The notes under the pieces: model-generated
The model's database searches: none
What the model saw: the letters and a program-made list of their open reading frames with translations, nothing else
Told to the model about the DNA's origin: nothing
Position numbers and translations under genes: made by a program
Shown here: positions 20,921 to 31,473 of the stretch, piece by piece
How positions within the stretch are numbered: position 1 is the stretch's first letter
Layout of the letters: each line of letters begins with the position of its first letter
DNA from: Massilia forsythiae
GTDB taxonomy: Bacteria; Pseudomonadota; Gammaproteobacteria; Burkholderiales; Burkholderiaceae_D
Direction: 5' to 3'
DNA: 64,000 nt
NCBI RefSeq assembly: GCF_012849555.1
Contig: NZ_CP051685.1
Location: 3,534,001 to 3,598,000 of the forward strand

Positions 20921-21918
20921 CAGGTGGTTTCCGGTTGATTGACGATTGCCGCCGCGGCATCCGGCAGCGCAAGGCCGGCCAGCTTAGCGCGCTGCAACAC
21001 CGTCCAATAATATCGGTAGCTGGCGCGGTCGTGCAAGCGGCCATGCTGGGCGATCGGACCCCAGTTCGCCGCCATCGCCTCCAGCAGGATATTGGTGGCC
21101 TCGTTCACCTCCGACAGTCGCGGCGTGAACGCCTTGACGATCGGCTTGATCTGGTCCGGGTGGATGCTCCACATGCGGGTAAAGCCGAATTCGCCGGCGG
21201 CGCGGGTGGCGTCGTTGGCGACGGTCGCGCTGTCCTTGATATCGGTCGTCACATTATGCGAAGGGACCTTGGCATACGCATGACATGCCGCAACCATCTC
21301 CAGCTTGGCGCGCACCACCAGCGGGTGGGTAAATTGTCCCGGCGTGCGCATGGCGGCCGCCGGCACCGCGCCGTGGTGGCCCGAGACGAAATCCATGATG
21401 CCGAACGACAGGCACTCGACCTGGGGCAGGGCGGCGATCTCGAACACCTGGTGCAGCGCGCCGTGGGTCTCGACCAGCACGTGCAGCGGCAGCGGGTTTT
21501 CCGGGCCGCGGCCGGCAGCCTGGGCGGCGCGGTTGATGAGCGCGCGCGCGCGCACCACGTCCTCGAAGCCTTCCGGCTTGGGCAGCACCACGTAGGCCAG
21601 CTCTTTCGCGGCGGCGCCGACGATGGCCTGCACGTCCTGGGCAAAGAACGGGCTGGCGACGTCGTGCAGGCGCGCGCCGATGCGCTTGTAGCGGTTGCCG
21701 GCGTCCAGCAGCAGCGCCGCCACCAGCTCGGCATGCTCGCGCTCGCGCCCGGCGGTGGCGCCGTCCTCGCAGTCGAAGGTGATGTCGAACACCGGGCCGA
21801 GCTCTTGTTGCAGGGCCATCGACTTGCGCATCAGCTTCTCGCTGCCGGCGTAGTGATCGCAGGCGGGGAGCAGCAACGGCTGGCGTTTACCCTGGAATAA
21901 AACCTCGGAAGGATGCAT
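20920..21918 (-). CDS. HpcH/HpaI aldolase/citrate-lyase-beta-like (CitE-like) CoA ester lyase
   Basis: A 332-residue TIM-barrel enzyme of the CitE/malyl-CoA lyase family. It shows DITFDCEDG (metal-binding acidic pair), VLPKPEG, the LHVLVETHGAL strand with the catalytic Glu, and SFGIMDFVSGHHG. No citrate lyase alpha or gamma subunit is nearby, so it is a stand-alone lyase or thioesterase acting on malyl-CoA, citramalyl-CoA or similar. The start at 21918 (MHPSEVLFQGK) lacks a clear ribosome-binding site; a REP element lies about 20 bases upstream. Its placement between mdh and acnA suggests a function tied to C4-acid metabolism. Confidence 0.82.
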   Translation of the reverse strand: MHPSEVLFQGKRQPLLLPACDHYAGSEKLMRKSMALQQELGPVFDITFDCEDGATAGREREHAELVAALLLDAGNRYKRIGARLHDVASPFFAQDVQAIVGAAAKELAYVVLPKPEGFEDVVRARALINRAAQAAGRGPENPLPLHVLVETHGALHQVFEIAALPQVECLSFGIMDFVSGHHGAVPAAAMRTPGQFTHPLVVRAKLEMVAACHAYAKVPSHNVTTDIKDSATVANDATRAAGEFGFTRMWSIHPDQIKPIVKAFTPRLSEVNEATNILLEAMAANWGPIAQHGRLHDRASYRYYWTVLQRAKLAGLALPDAAAAIVNQPETT

Positions 21919-21939
21919 GTTAGGTAAAAATGTGATTGC

Positions 21940-22064
21940 GTCGTCCCCGCGAAGGCGGGGACCCATACTTAACAAAAAAAAGTCGATCAGTTTGAAGGAG
22001 CGCTAATTTTCAAATATATCAACTCCGGTACTTCAGCATGGGTCCCCGCCTGCGCGGGGACGAC
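21940..22064. repeat. REP doublet A (inverted pair of a 27-bp palindromic element)
   Basis: The left copy (21940-21966) reads GTCGTCCCCGCGAAGGCGGG continuing to GACCCAT; the right copy (22038-22064) is its inverse with one or two changes. Each forms a hairpin of GTCCCCGC with GCGGGGAC and a 4-base loop. The 71-base spacer is A/T-rich. A third partial copy follows near 22075. The doublet lies between mdh and the CitE-like gene. Confidence 0.9.
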
Positions 22065-22093
22065 GTTGGTTCTAGCGGGGACGACGGCAGATC

Positions 22094-23086
22094 TTATTGG
22101 CCCAGCAGGTGCGCCACGCCGGCGCGCTCTTCGTTCAGCTCGTCCAGGGTCTTGTTGATGCGCTCCTGCGAGAACTGGTCGATGTCCAGGCCCTGCACGA
22201 TGGTGTACTCGCCGTTCTCGGTGGTCACCGGGAAGCCGAAGATCACGCCTTCCGGAATGCCGTACGAACCGTCCGACGGGATGCCCATGGTGGTCCACTT
22301 GCCATTGGTGCCCAGCACCCAGTCGCGCACGTGGTCGATGGCGGCGTTGGCGGCCGAGGCGGCCGACGAGGCGCCGCGCGCTTCGATGATGGCGGCGCCG
22401 CGCTTGCCGACGGTCGGCAGGAAGGTGTTGGCGTTCCACTCCTGGTCGTTGATCAGGTCCTTGAGCGACTGGCCGTCGGCGGTGGCGAAGCGGTAGTCGG
22501 CGTACATGGTCGGCGAGTGGTTGCCCCACACGACCATCTTCTCGATGCCGGCGACCGGCTTGCCGGCCTTGGCGGCGACTTGCGACAGGGCGCGGTTGTG
22601 GTCCAGGCGCAGCATGGCGGTGAAGTTCTTGGCCGGCAGGTTCGGCGCCGACTTCATGGCGATGTAGGCGTTGGTGTTGGCCGGGTTGCCGACCACCAGC
22701 ACCTTGACGTCGCGCGAGGCGACTGCGTCCAGGGCCTTGCCCTGCACGGTGAAGATCTGGGCGTTGGCTTCCAGCAGGTCCTTGCGCTCCATGCCCGGGC
22801 CGCGCGGACGCGCGCCGACCAGTAGGGCGACGTCGGCATCCTTGAATGCGGTCATCGGGTCGCTGTGCGCGGTCATTTCGACCAGCAGCGGGAACGCGCA
22901 GTCGTCGAGTTCCATCATGACGCCCTTGAGCGCTTTCTGTGCCTTTTCGTTGTCGATCTCGAGCAGCTGCAGAATGACCGGCTGGTCCTTGCCCAGCATG
23001 TCGCCGCTGGCAATGCGGAACAGCAGGGAATAGCCGATCTGGCCGGCAGCGCCGGTGACCGCGACGCGCATTGGGTTTTTAGCCAT
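22094..23086 (-). CDS. mdh: Malate dehydrogenase
   Basis: A 330-residue NAD-dependent malate dehydrogenase of the LDH-like MDH group found in Burkholderiales. The start ATG at 23086 ([12 protein letters not shown]) has GGAGA upstream; the frame is open further but lacks homology. Motifs are [12 protein letters not shown] (dinucleotide binding), [15 protein letters not shown] (substrate Arg loop), [14 protein letters not shown] and the catalytic His in WGNHSPTMY. Length is standard. It is divergent from the GntR regulator, and the palindrome at 23293-23308 lies 207 bases upstream of its start. Confidence 0.97.
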   Translation of the reverse strand: MAKNPMRVAVTGAAGQIGYSLLFRIASGDMLGKDQPVILQLLEIDNEKAQKALKGVMMELDDCAFPLLVEMTAHSDPMTAFKDADVALLVGARPRGPGMERKDLLEANAQIFTVQGKALDAVASRDVKVLVVGNPANTNAYIAMKSAPNLPAKNFTAMLRLDHNRALSQVAAKAGKPVAGIEKMVVWGNHSPTMYADYRFATADGQSLKDLINDQEWNANTFLPTVGKRGAAIIEARGASSAASAANAAIDHVRDWVLGTNGKWTTMGIPSDGSYGIPEGVIFGFPVTTENGEYTIVQGLDIDQFSQERINKTLDELNEERAGVAHLLGQ

Positions 23087-23292
23087 GATGAATCTCCAAA
23101 AAGTGGGAAAGACGGTAACTGAACGAGACCTGACAAGCGGGCGACGCCGAGGATACGCCAGTTTGGGAAAACTGCAATCATACCAAAACGGCCATCCACG
23201 GGCGGGGGCGGGCGCGCCATCGGCTGGGTGCGCCACGCCCGGTCGACCGGGAGTGTATTCCTGTGCCGTTGCTGCTGTCAATTCATATCATA

Positions 23293-23308
23293 TGTCTTAT
23301 ATAAGACA
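23293..23308. promoter_or_regulatory. Perfect palindromic operator between mdh and gntR
   Basis: TGTCTTATATAAGACA is a perfect 16-bp palindrome, with flanks TA and CATA, in an A/T-rich patch 42 bases upstream of the GntR start. Its size and symmetry fit a dimeric GntR-family operator. Autoregulation, and possibly control of mdh, is inferred; I found no second exact copy elsewhere in the window, including upstream of sdhC and gltA. Confidence 0.7.
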
Positions 23309-23349
23309 CATAATCTCCGGTCCCTCGCACTGGACGGGGCAGGGGTTTT

Positions 23350-24192
23350 GTGAAAAAATCGCAGGTTATGAACCAAGCATCGTCCAATCCGAACGTCAGC
23401 AGCGCCGCCGGCAACAACAGCGCGGGTGGCGCAGGCAACGCTGGCTCCGGAGCGGGCGCCCCGCCCGCGGGCATGTCCCCGACCTTTTCCCCGCTGTACC
23501 AGCAGATCAAGGCCTTGATCACCCAGAGCCTGCAGTCGGGAGAATGGAAGCCGGGCGAACTGATTCCCAGCGAAGTCGAGCTGGCCGGCCGCTACAAGGT
23601 CAGCCAGGGCACGGTGCGCAAGGCGATCGACGAGCTGGCCGCCGAGCACCTGGTGCTGCGGCGCCAGGGCAAGGGCACCTTCGTCGCCAGCCACAACGAG
23701 GCGCGCGCCCACTTCCGCTTCCTGAAGCTGGTGCCGGACGAAGGCGTGCCGCACCAGGCCGACCACCGCTACCTCGAAGTCAGGCGCGTGCGCGCCGGCG
23801 CCGAGGTGGCGCGCCTGCTCGACCTGAAGTCGGGCGACGCGGTGGTCTACATCAAGCGCCTGATGTCGTTCGACGGCGCGCCCACGATCCTGGAAGAGCT
23901 GTGGCTGCCGGGACAGTTGTTCAAGGGCCTGACGGCGGAGCGCCTGGCGGAATACAAGGGGCCGATGTACGGCCTGTTCGAATCCGAGTTCGGCACGCGC
24001 ATGATCCGCGCCAGCGAAAAGATCCGCGCGGTGGCGGCCGACGAGGGCAGCGCCGGCCACCTGAAGGTGGCGCCCGGCACGCCCTTGCTGTGCGTCGACC
24101 GGATCTCGTTCACCTATGGCGACAAGGCGGTGGAATTGCGGCGCGGTTTGTATTCGACTGCGCAACATCATTATCAAAATGAATTGTCGTAA
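23350..24192 (+). CDS. GntR-family regulator, HutC subfamily (UTRA domain)
   Basis: A 280-residue transcription regulator. After a disordered Gly/Ala/Asn-rich leader of about 45 residues, a GntR winged helix is seen: SPLYQQIKALITQSLQSGEW, LIPSEVELAGRYKVSQGTVR and LVLRRQGKGTFVA. The rest is an effector-binding UTRA domain (LEELWLPGQLFKGL, RASEKIRAVAAD, PLLCVDRISFTYGDKAVELR). The GTG at 23350 has AGGGG upstream; an ATG at 23368 is an alternative. It sits between mdh (divergent) and sdhCDAB (same strand). In Burkholderiales a GntR regulator commonly sits upstream of sdh, and an organic acid or acyl-CoA effector is likely, but the sequence does not show which. Confidence 0.88.
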   Translation: MKKSQVMNQASSNPNVSSAAGNNSAGGAGNAGSGAGAPPAGMSPTFSPLYQQIKALITQSLQSGEWKPGELIPSEVELAGRYKVSQGTVRKAIDELAAEHLVLRRQGKGTFVASHNEARAHFRFLKLVPDEGVPHQADHRYLEVRRVRAGAEVARLLDLKSGDAVVYIKRLMSFDGAPTILEELWLPGQLFKGLTAERLAEYKGPMYGLFESEFGTRMIRASEKIRAVAADEGSAGHLKVAPGTPLLCVDRISFTYGDKAVELRRGLYSTAQHHYQNELS

Positions 24193-24396
24193 AGCGCGTT
24201 TGCGCAAGCTCCATGCTGGTGCAGGAATTGTGTGTAGCGATTAAAATGGATTGGTTTTGCGGTAGCGGCGCCGAAGCCCGGTCGGCGCACTTTCTCCACT
24301 GCTCGGCGCCCTGGCGCGGCGTGCATCGGAGCAAGTTACAAAACCGGTCAATATTGCGGGTTTCATAACTAGATAAGTACCAAGGGAGGTCAACCA

Positions 24397-24819
24397 ATGT
24401 CGGAAGCCATCAGAAACCAGCAGAAGCGAGGGCAGCCGCTGCGTAATATCGGCATCAAGGATATTACGGTCAACTACAAGCAGCCGCCGTCGGCGATCGT
24501 GTCGATCATGCACCGCATCAGCGGCTTCTTGCTGTTCCTGTCTCTGCCGTTCCTGCTGTACCTGTTCCAAGAGAGCCTGCGTTCGGAAATCTCGTTCGCG
24601 CACTTCGCCGGCGTGGTCGGCCATCCGCTCATCAAGATCGTGATCCTGGCGCTGTCGTGGGCGTACCTGCACCACTTCGTGGCCGGCCTGCGCCACCTGG
24701 TGATGGACAACCACATCGCCCTCGACAGGGAAGCGTCGCAGAAAACCGCGCGCTGGGTACTGATGATCGTCGTCGCCCTGACCGTGCTGGTCGCCCTCAA
24801 ACTGTTCGGAGTGTTTTAA
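24397..24819 (+). CDS. sdhC: Succinate dehydrogenase cytochrome b556 subunit
   Basis: A 140-residue membrane anchor of complex II. Three transmembrane helices are visible (ISGFLLFLSLPFLLYLF, IVILALSWAYLHHFVAGL, WVLMIVVALTVLVALKLF). The haem-ligand region YLHHFVAGLRHLVMD and the quinone-site sequence SIMHRISG are conserved. GGGAGG lies upstream of the ATG. The 204-base gap before it must carry the sdh promoter; I see no further gene in it. SdhD starts two bases after the stop. Confidence 0.96.
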   Translation: MSEAIRNQQKRGQPLRNIGIKDITVNYKQPPSAIVSIMHRISGFLLFLSLPFLLYLFQESLRSEISFAHFAGVVGHPLIKIVILALSWAYLHHFVAGLRHLVMDNHIALDREASQKTARWVLMIVVALTVLVALKLFGVF

Positions 24820-24821
24820 TC

Positions 24822-25190
24822 ATGGCAACCCCCAAGAACGTCGGACAGCGCCGCCTGGTCGTCGGCGCCCACTACGGCATGCGCGACTGGCTGGCCCAGC
24901 GCGTCACCGCGATCGTGATGGCGATCTTCACCGTCATCCTGCTGGTCTCCTTCCTGACCGCGCAAAACTTCACCTACGAAGGCTGGGCCGGCCTGTTCGC
25001 CCGCCAGTGGTTCAAGCTGTTCACCATGGTCACCTTCTTCGGCCTGTTCTACCACGTGTGGGTGGGCGTGCGTGACATCTTCATGGACTACGTCAAACCG
25101 GTCGGCATCCGCCTGACCCTGCAGATCGCCGCGGTGCTCTGGCTGCTCGCCTGCGCCGCCTGGACTGTGCAAATTCTCTGGAGCGTGTAA
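24822..25190 (+). CDS. sdhD: Succinate dehydrogenase hydrophobic membrane anchor subunit
   Basis: A 122-residue membrane protein with three transmembrane helices, starting MATPKNVGQRRLVVGAHYG. YHVWVGVRDIFMDYVK holds the second haem ligand and the conserved Arg/Asp. The start at 24822 is only two bases after sdhC; the open frame extends upstream through sdhC but has no homology there. With SdhC it binds haem b and ubiquinone. Confidence 0.95.
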   Translation: MATPKNVGQRRLVVGAHYGMRDWLAQRVTAIVMAIFTVILLVSFLTAQNFTYEGWAGLFARQWFKLFTMVTFFGLFYHVWVGVRDIFMDYVKPVGIRLTLQIAAVLWLLACAAWTVQILWSV

Positions 25191-25193
25191 ATC

Positions 25194-26972
<1,779 letters not shown>

Positions 26973-27016
26973 TATTCGTCATGCCGGTTCAACCGGCGCG
27001 CAGAGATAGGTAAAAC

Positions 27017-27727
27017 ATGGCACGCACAGTCCACCTGAAGATCTACCGCTACGATCCGGACAAGGATTCGAAGCCCTACATGCAAGACTACACGGTCGAG
27101 CTGAAAGACACCGACAAGATGCTGCTGGACGCCCTGCAGCGCATCAAGTCCGACGTCGACGACTCGATCGCCCTGCGCCGTTCGTGCCGCGAAGGCGTGT
27201 GCGGTTCGGACGCGATGAACATCAACGGCAAGAACGGCCTGGCCTGCACCACCAACCTGAACGAGCTGACCCAGCCGATCGTGCTGCGTCCGCTGCCGGG
27301 CCTGCCGGTGGTGCGCGACCTGATCGTCGACATGACCAACTTCTTCAAGCAGTACCACTCGATCAAGCCGTACCTGATCAACGACTCGATCAAGCCGGAG
27401 AAGGAGCGCCTGCAATCGCCCGAGCAACGCGAGGAACTGGACGGCCTGTACGAGTGCATCCTGTGCGCGTGCTGCTCGACCTCGTGCCCGTCGTTCTGGT
27501 GGAACCCGGACAAGTTCGTCGGTCCGGCCGGCCTGCTGCAGGCCTACCGCTTCATCGCCGACACCCGCGACGAAGCCACCAACGAGCGCCTGGACAATCT
27601 GGAAGACCCGTACCGCCTGTTCCGCTGCAAGTCGATCATGAACTGTACGGACGTGTGCCCGAAGGGCCTGAATCCGAACAAGGCGATCGGCAAGATCAAG
27701 GAATTGCTGGTCCGCCGCGCGATTTGA
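27017..27727 (+). CDS. sdhB: Succinate dehydrogenase iron-sulfur subunit
   Basis: A 236-residue subunit with the [2Fe-2S] ligands in SCREGVCGSDAMNING followed by GLAC, the [4Fe-4S] ligands in CILCACCSTSCP and the [3Fe-4S] ligands in CKSIMNCTDVCPKGLNP. Length and spacing are those of E. coli-type SdhB. It transfers electrons from SdhA to quinone at SdhC/D. A 44-base gap separates it from sdhA, and a strong palindrome lies 18 bases after its stop, which may end or stabilise the sdhCDAB transcript. Confidence 0.98.
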   Translation: MARTVHLKIYRYDPDKDSKPYMQDYTVELKDTDKMLLDALQRIKSDVDDSIALRRSCREGVCGSDAMNINGKNGLACTTNLNELTQPIVLRPLPGLPVVRDLIVDMTNFFKQYHSIKPYLINDSIKPEKERLQSPEQREELDGLYECILCACCSTSCPSFWWNPDKFVGPAGLLQAYRFIADTRDEATNERLDNLEDPYRLFRCKSIMNCTDVCPKGLNPNKAIGKIKELLVRRAI

Positions 27728-27745
27728 GAGAGCGTGGCATTGTGC

Positions 27746-27788
27746 CGACGCGTAGGGTGGACGGCTCCGCCGTCCACCCTACGCGTCG
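27746..27788. repeat. GGGTGGACGG palindrome, copy 1 (after sdhB)
   Basis: A perfect inverted repeat with 19-bp arms (27746-27764 and 27770-27788) around CTCCG; the core reads TAGGGTGGACGGC. Related palindromes occur at 55907 and 57821. There is no T tract. The gap 27728-27952 otherwise holds only a weak ACAGTA/TACTGT inverted repeat near 27894-27915. Confidence 0.9.
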
Positions 27789-27952
27789 CGGCCGATCGTC
27801 GAGCGGCACCAACGCGGCGTCGCTGTCGCCGCGGAACCGGTATATTGCGGGCGGCATTGCGCCCGGATTGTTGCCAATAAGTACAGTAGAACTACCGTAC
27901 TGTCCCCACCGGACAGCCAAGGTATAGTGTTGACCGAACAACGGACCCGAGT

Positions 27953-28231
27953 GTGACAACCCATCCAAGCACGCATCAATCCGACCCGGCCAACCGGGCC
28001 CGCCTTCGCTGGCGCGCGCGCCGCGGCCTGCTGGAGAACGACCTGATCCTCACGCGCTTCCTGGACGCGCACGAGGAAGCGTTGACGGACGAGGAAGTCG
28101 ATGCGCTGACCCGGCTGCTGGACCTGGCGGACAATCCGCTGATGGACCTGCTGCTGGGGCGCACCGAGCCCGAAGGCGAGGTCGACCTGCCGCAGGTGCG
28201 CGCCTTGCTCGCGCGGCTGCGCCAAGCGTGA
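27953..28231 (+). CDS. sdhE: FAD assembly factor SdhE
   Basis: A 92-residue protein of the SdhE/YgfY (CptB) family that promotes covalent FAD attachment to SdhA. The diagnostic RGxxE motif is present ([17 protein letters not shown]), followed by the helical bundle with [27 protein letters not shown]. The GTG at 27953 gives a start a little longer than usual at the N-terminus ([11 protein letters not shown]). It lies between sdhB and gltA, the standard Burkholderiales order, but is separated from sdhB by 225 bases containing a palindrome, so it may have its own promoter. Confidence 0.92.
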   Translation: MTTHPSTHQSDPANRARLRWRARRGLLENDLILTRFLDAHEEALTDEEVDALTRLLDLADNPLMDLLLGRTEPEGEVDLPQVRALLARLRQA

Positions 28232-28281
28232 CGAAAACGATTTCGTTTATTTTGTATCCACCTCCCACAGAAGGAAGTGCC

Positions 28282-29583
<1,302 letters not shown>

Positions 29584-29602
29584 TCGCGCTTCGGCGTCGA
29601 TG

Positions 29603-29634
29603 AAAAAGCGGGCTGCGGTCCGCTTTTTTATTTT
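29603..29634 (+). terminator. Rho-independent terminator after gltA
   Basis: AAAAAGCGG pairs with CCGCTTTTT across an 8-base loop and is followed by a T-rich run. It lies 20 bases past the gltA stop. Confidence 0.88.
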
Positions 29635-29655
29635 GTGGCCCGTACGTGAAAACAC

Positions 29656-29803
29656 GTCGTTCCAGGCACTGCCTGAAACGACTCCCCGCGCAGGCGGGGA
29701 CCCATACTGAGCAACAGAATTCGTTACCATTGAAGTAACTGAGATATTTCAGAAATACGAACTGTGGATCGTCAGCATGGGTCCCCGCCTTCGCGGGGAC
29801 GAC
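29656..29803. repeat. REP doublet B with an adjoining imperfect hairpin
   Basis: An imperfect hairpin GTCGTT-C-CAGGCA / TGCCTG-A-AACGAC (29656-29682) runs into a left REP copy (29680-29705, slightly altered at its outer end). An inverted right copy lies at 29777-29803. The spacer is 71 bases, as in doublet A, and is A/T-rich. The element lies between the gltA terminator and the convergent DUF3297 gene. Confidence 0.9.
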
Positions 29804-29872
29804 GCGGCGCAATGGAAAACGGCCGCCGGATCGCTCCGGCGGCCGTTGAAGGCAGGATGGTTCGGTAAAGGA

Positions 29873-30124
29873 TCAAACGGCGTAATACGCCTCGACCGTG
29901 CCCTTCAGCTTGATCAGCATCGGACGGCCCTTGCGGTCCAGGGTCTTGCCGGCGGCGACTTTGATCCAGCCTTCGCTGATGCAATACTCTTCGACGTCGG
30001 TGCGTTCCTTGCCGTTGAAGCGGATGCCGACCGGGTGCTTGAAGATCTCCGCATCGTGGTGCGGGCTCCTCGGATCGATGGAGAGATGGTCGGGCAGGGG
30101 AGGGAGTTGGGTGGTATCGTTCAT
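29873..30124 (-). CDS. DUF3297 family protein
   Basis: An 83-residue protein matching DUF3297, a small family of unknown function. It starts MNDTTQLPPLPDHLSIDPRS and contains HHDAEIFKHPVGIRFNGKER, VEEYCISEGWIKV and KTLDRKGRPMLIKLKGTVEAYY, which span nearly the whole domain. The start at 30124 is chosen because the family begins with this PDHLSIDPRSPH segment. No signal peptide or membrane segment is present. Confidence 0.85.
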   Translation of the reverse strand: MNDTTQLPPLPDHLSIDPRSPHHDAEIFKHPVGIRFNGKERTDVEEYCISEGWIKVAAGKTLDRKGRPMLIKLKGTVEAYYAV

Positions 30125-30200
30125 GCCCGCGATTATCCACGATTCCGCGCGCCGAAGCGAGCACGCCAAGCGGATGCGCGCCACGTCGTCGGTGCCAGTC

Positions 30201-30614
30201 TCAATTGCATTTGCCGCGCACGATCGCTGCGCCCCAGAACGGCAGGGCCAGCACCCCGCCGAGGCCGAATACCCAGGTCTTGGTGCGGAACTCCGCCGGC
30301 TGGTGCTTCAAGGCGTCCGGCCCCAGGCAGGACGGTTTCTCCGCCTCGGAAAACTGGCGCGAGAATTCACGGTGGCGATCGCCGCTCAGCGCCGGCCCGC
30401 GGTCGCCGCTGGCGGCCTTGGGCTCGTCTGCCAGGGCGGCGCGCACCGCTTCCTTGATGGCGGCATCGCTGATCCCGCCGACCGACCCCGCCGTTGTCGG
30501 CTGCGGCGGGGATGGAAGCGCCGCTTCCTGCGCCTGTGCCGTCGCCATGCCCATCATCCCGGCAAGAGCGAAGGAAAGCGTGAGGCGCATGCGAATAAAA
30601 CAAGCGATTGCCAT
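30201..30614 (-). CDS. Hypothetical exported protein with C-terminal membrane segment
   Basis: About 137 residues starting MAIACFIRMRLTLSFALAGM, with a signal peptide ending near TAQAQ; ATG 30590 is an alternative start and neither has a clear ribosome-binding site. The middle is a Pro/Ser/Gly-rich linker and an alpha-helical stretch (ISDAAIKEAVRAALADEPKA). The C-terminus has VFGLGGVLALPFWGAAIVRG, a short membrane helix. No known domain is recognised. It is divergent from the SnoaL-like gene across about 120 A/T-rich bases. Confidence 0.5.
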   Translation of the reverse strand: MAIACFIRMRLTLSFALAGMMGMATAQAQEAALPSPPQPTTAGSVGGISDAAIKEAVRAALADEPKAASGDRGPALSGDRHREFSRQFSEAEKPSCLGPDALKHQPAEFRTKTWVFGLGGVLALPFWGAAIVRGKCN

Positions 30615-30736
30615 GGTGACCGTATCGACGAGAGAATACGGAACAACTATACACGGCGACCGATCCGAAACTTGCAATATACATATCGAAAAAGTGCCGG
30701 ATATTCGCCCTTGACGATCCCAACCCAGGAGAAACC

Positions 30737-31234
30737 ATGAAATCCCTGTTCCTTGCATGCTGCCTGTTCCTGACCGGCCTGGCCCAGGCCGCCGCGCCGA
30801 GTCCCGCCCTGCTCAAGCAGGTCAACGCCTTCGTCGACGGCTGGCACGACGATGCCGCCCACGCGCGCATGGCGTATTTCGACAAGATCGCGCCGGACGG
30901 CGTGTACATCGGTACCGACCGCGGCGAGCGTTGGGAGCGCAGCGCGTTCCGCGAGTGGGCGCGCGGCTATTTCCAGGGTAAATCGTCGGCCTGGGTGTTC
31001 CACGCCACGCAGCGCAATGTGTACGCCTCGGGCGACGGCAAGACCATCTGGTTCGACGAACTGCTCGACACCAGGAGTCTGGGCCACTGCATGGCCAGCG
31101 GCGTGCTGCGCAAGACGGCGAAGGGATTCGAGATCGTGCACTACCAGCTGTCGATCGCGGTGCCGAACGAGATCGTCGACAAGGTCGGCGCCATGGTCAA
31201 GGAGGCCGAGGCGGCAGGCGCGGCGGCGAAGTAG
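30737..31234 (+). CDS. Exported SnoaL-like (NTF2-fold) protein
   Basis: A 165-residue protein with a signal peptide (MKSLFLACCLFLTGLAQAAA) and AGGAG upstream of the ATG. The mature part resembles the SnoaL-like/NTF2 fold: ALLKQVNAFVDGWHDDAA (helix 1), FDKIAPDGVYIGTDRGERW, FREWARGYFQGK and alternating strands ending FEIVHYQLSIAVPNEI. Such domains bind small hydrophobic molecules or act as enzymes; no catalytic residue can be named here. The 239-base gap after it contains no gene. Confidence 0.75.
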   Translation: MKSLFLACCLFLTGLAQAAAPSPALLKQVNAFVDGWHDDAAHARMAYFDKIAPDGVYIGTDRGERWERSAFREWARGYFQGKSSAWVFHATQRNVYASGDGKTIWFDELLDTRSLGHCMASGVLRKTAKGFEIVHYQLSIAVPNEIVDKVGAMVKEAEAAGAAAK

Positions 31235-31473
31235 CACGTTGCACGGGCGTGTCCGGGCGTGTAGCGGAACGATGGCGACGGGGCATGCGGACAATACGGT
31301 TCTTGCCGAGATAGTTTGGTTTTGAGGTTTATTTCGCGGTTTTTGTCTTTACCCAGCAACAGCCAATCGTGCAGACCGTGACAGAGTTCACGTTTCCCCA
31401 TAGAATTTTTCTCTTTTACAATTTATAGTGCACTGTAGAAAAAATATTCTGTAGAGCATCCGAGGAAGAGATC

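Noticed and set aside
28225..28262. AACGATTTCGTTT upstream of gltA as a second GntR operator
   Set aside because: It does not match the TGTCTTATATAAGACA palindrome and is only weakly symmetric.
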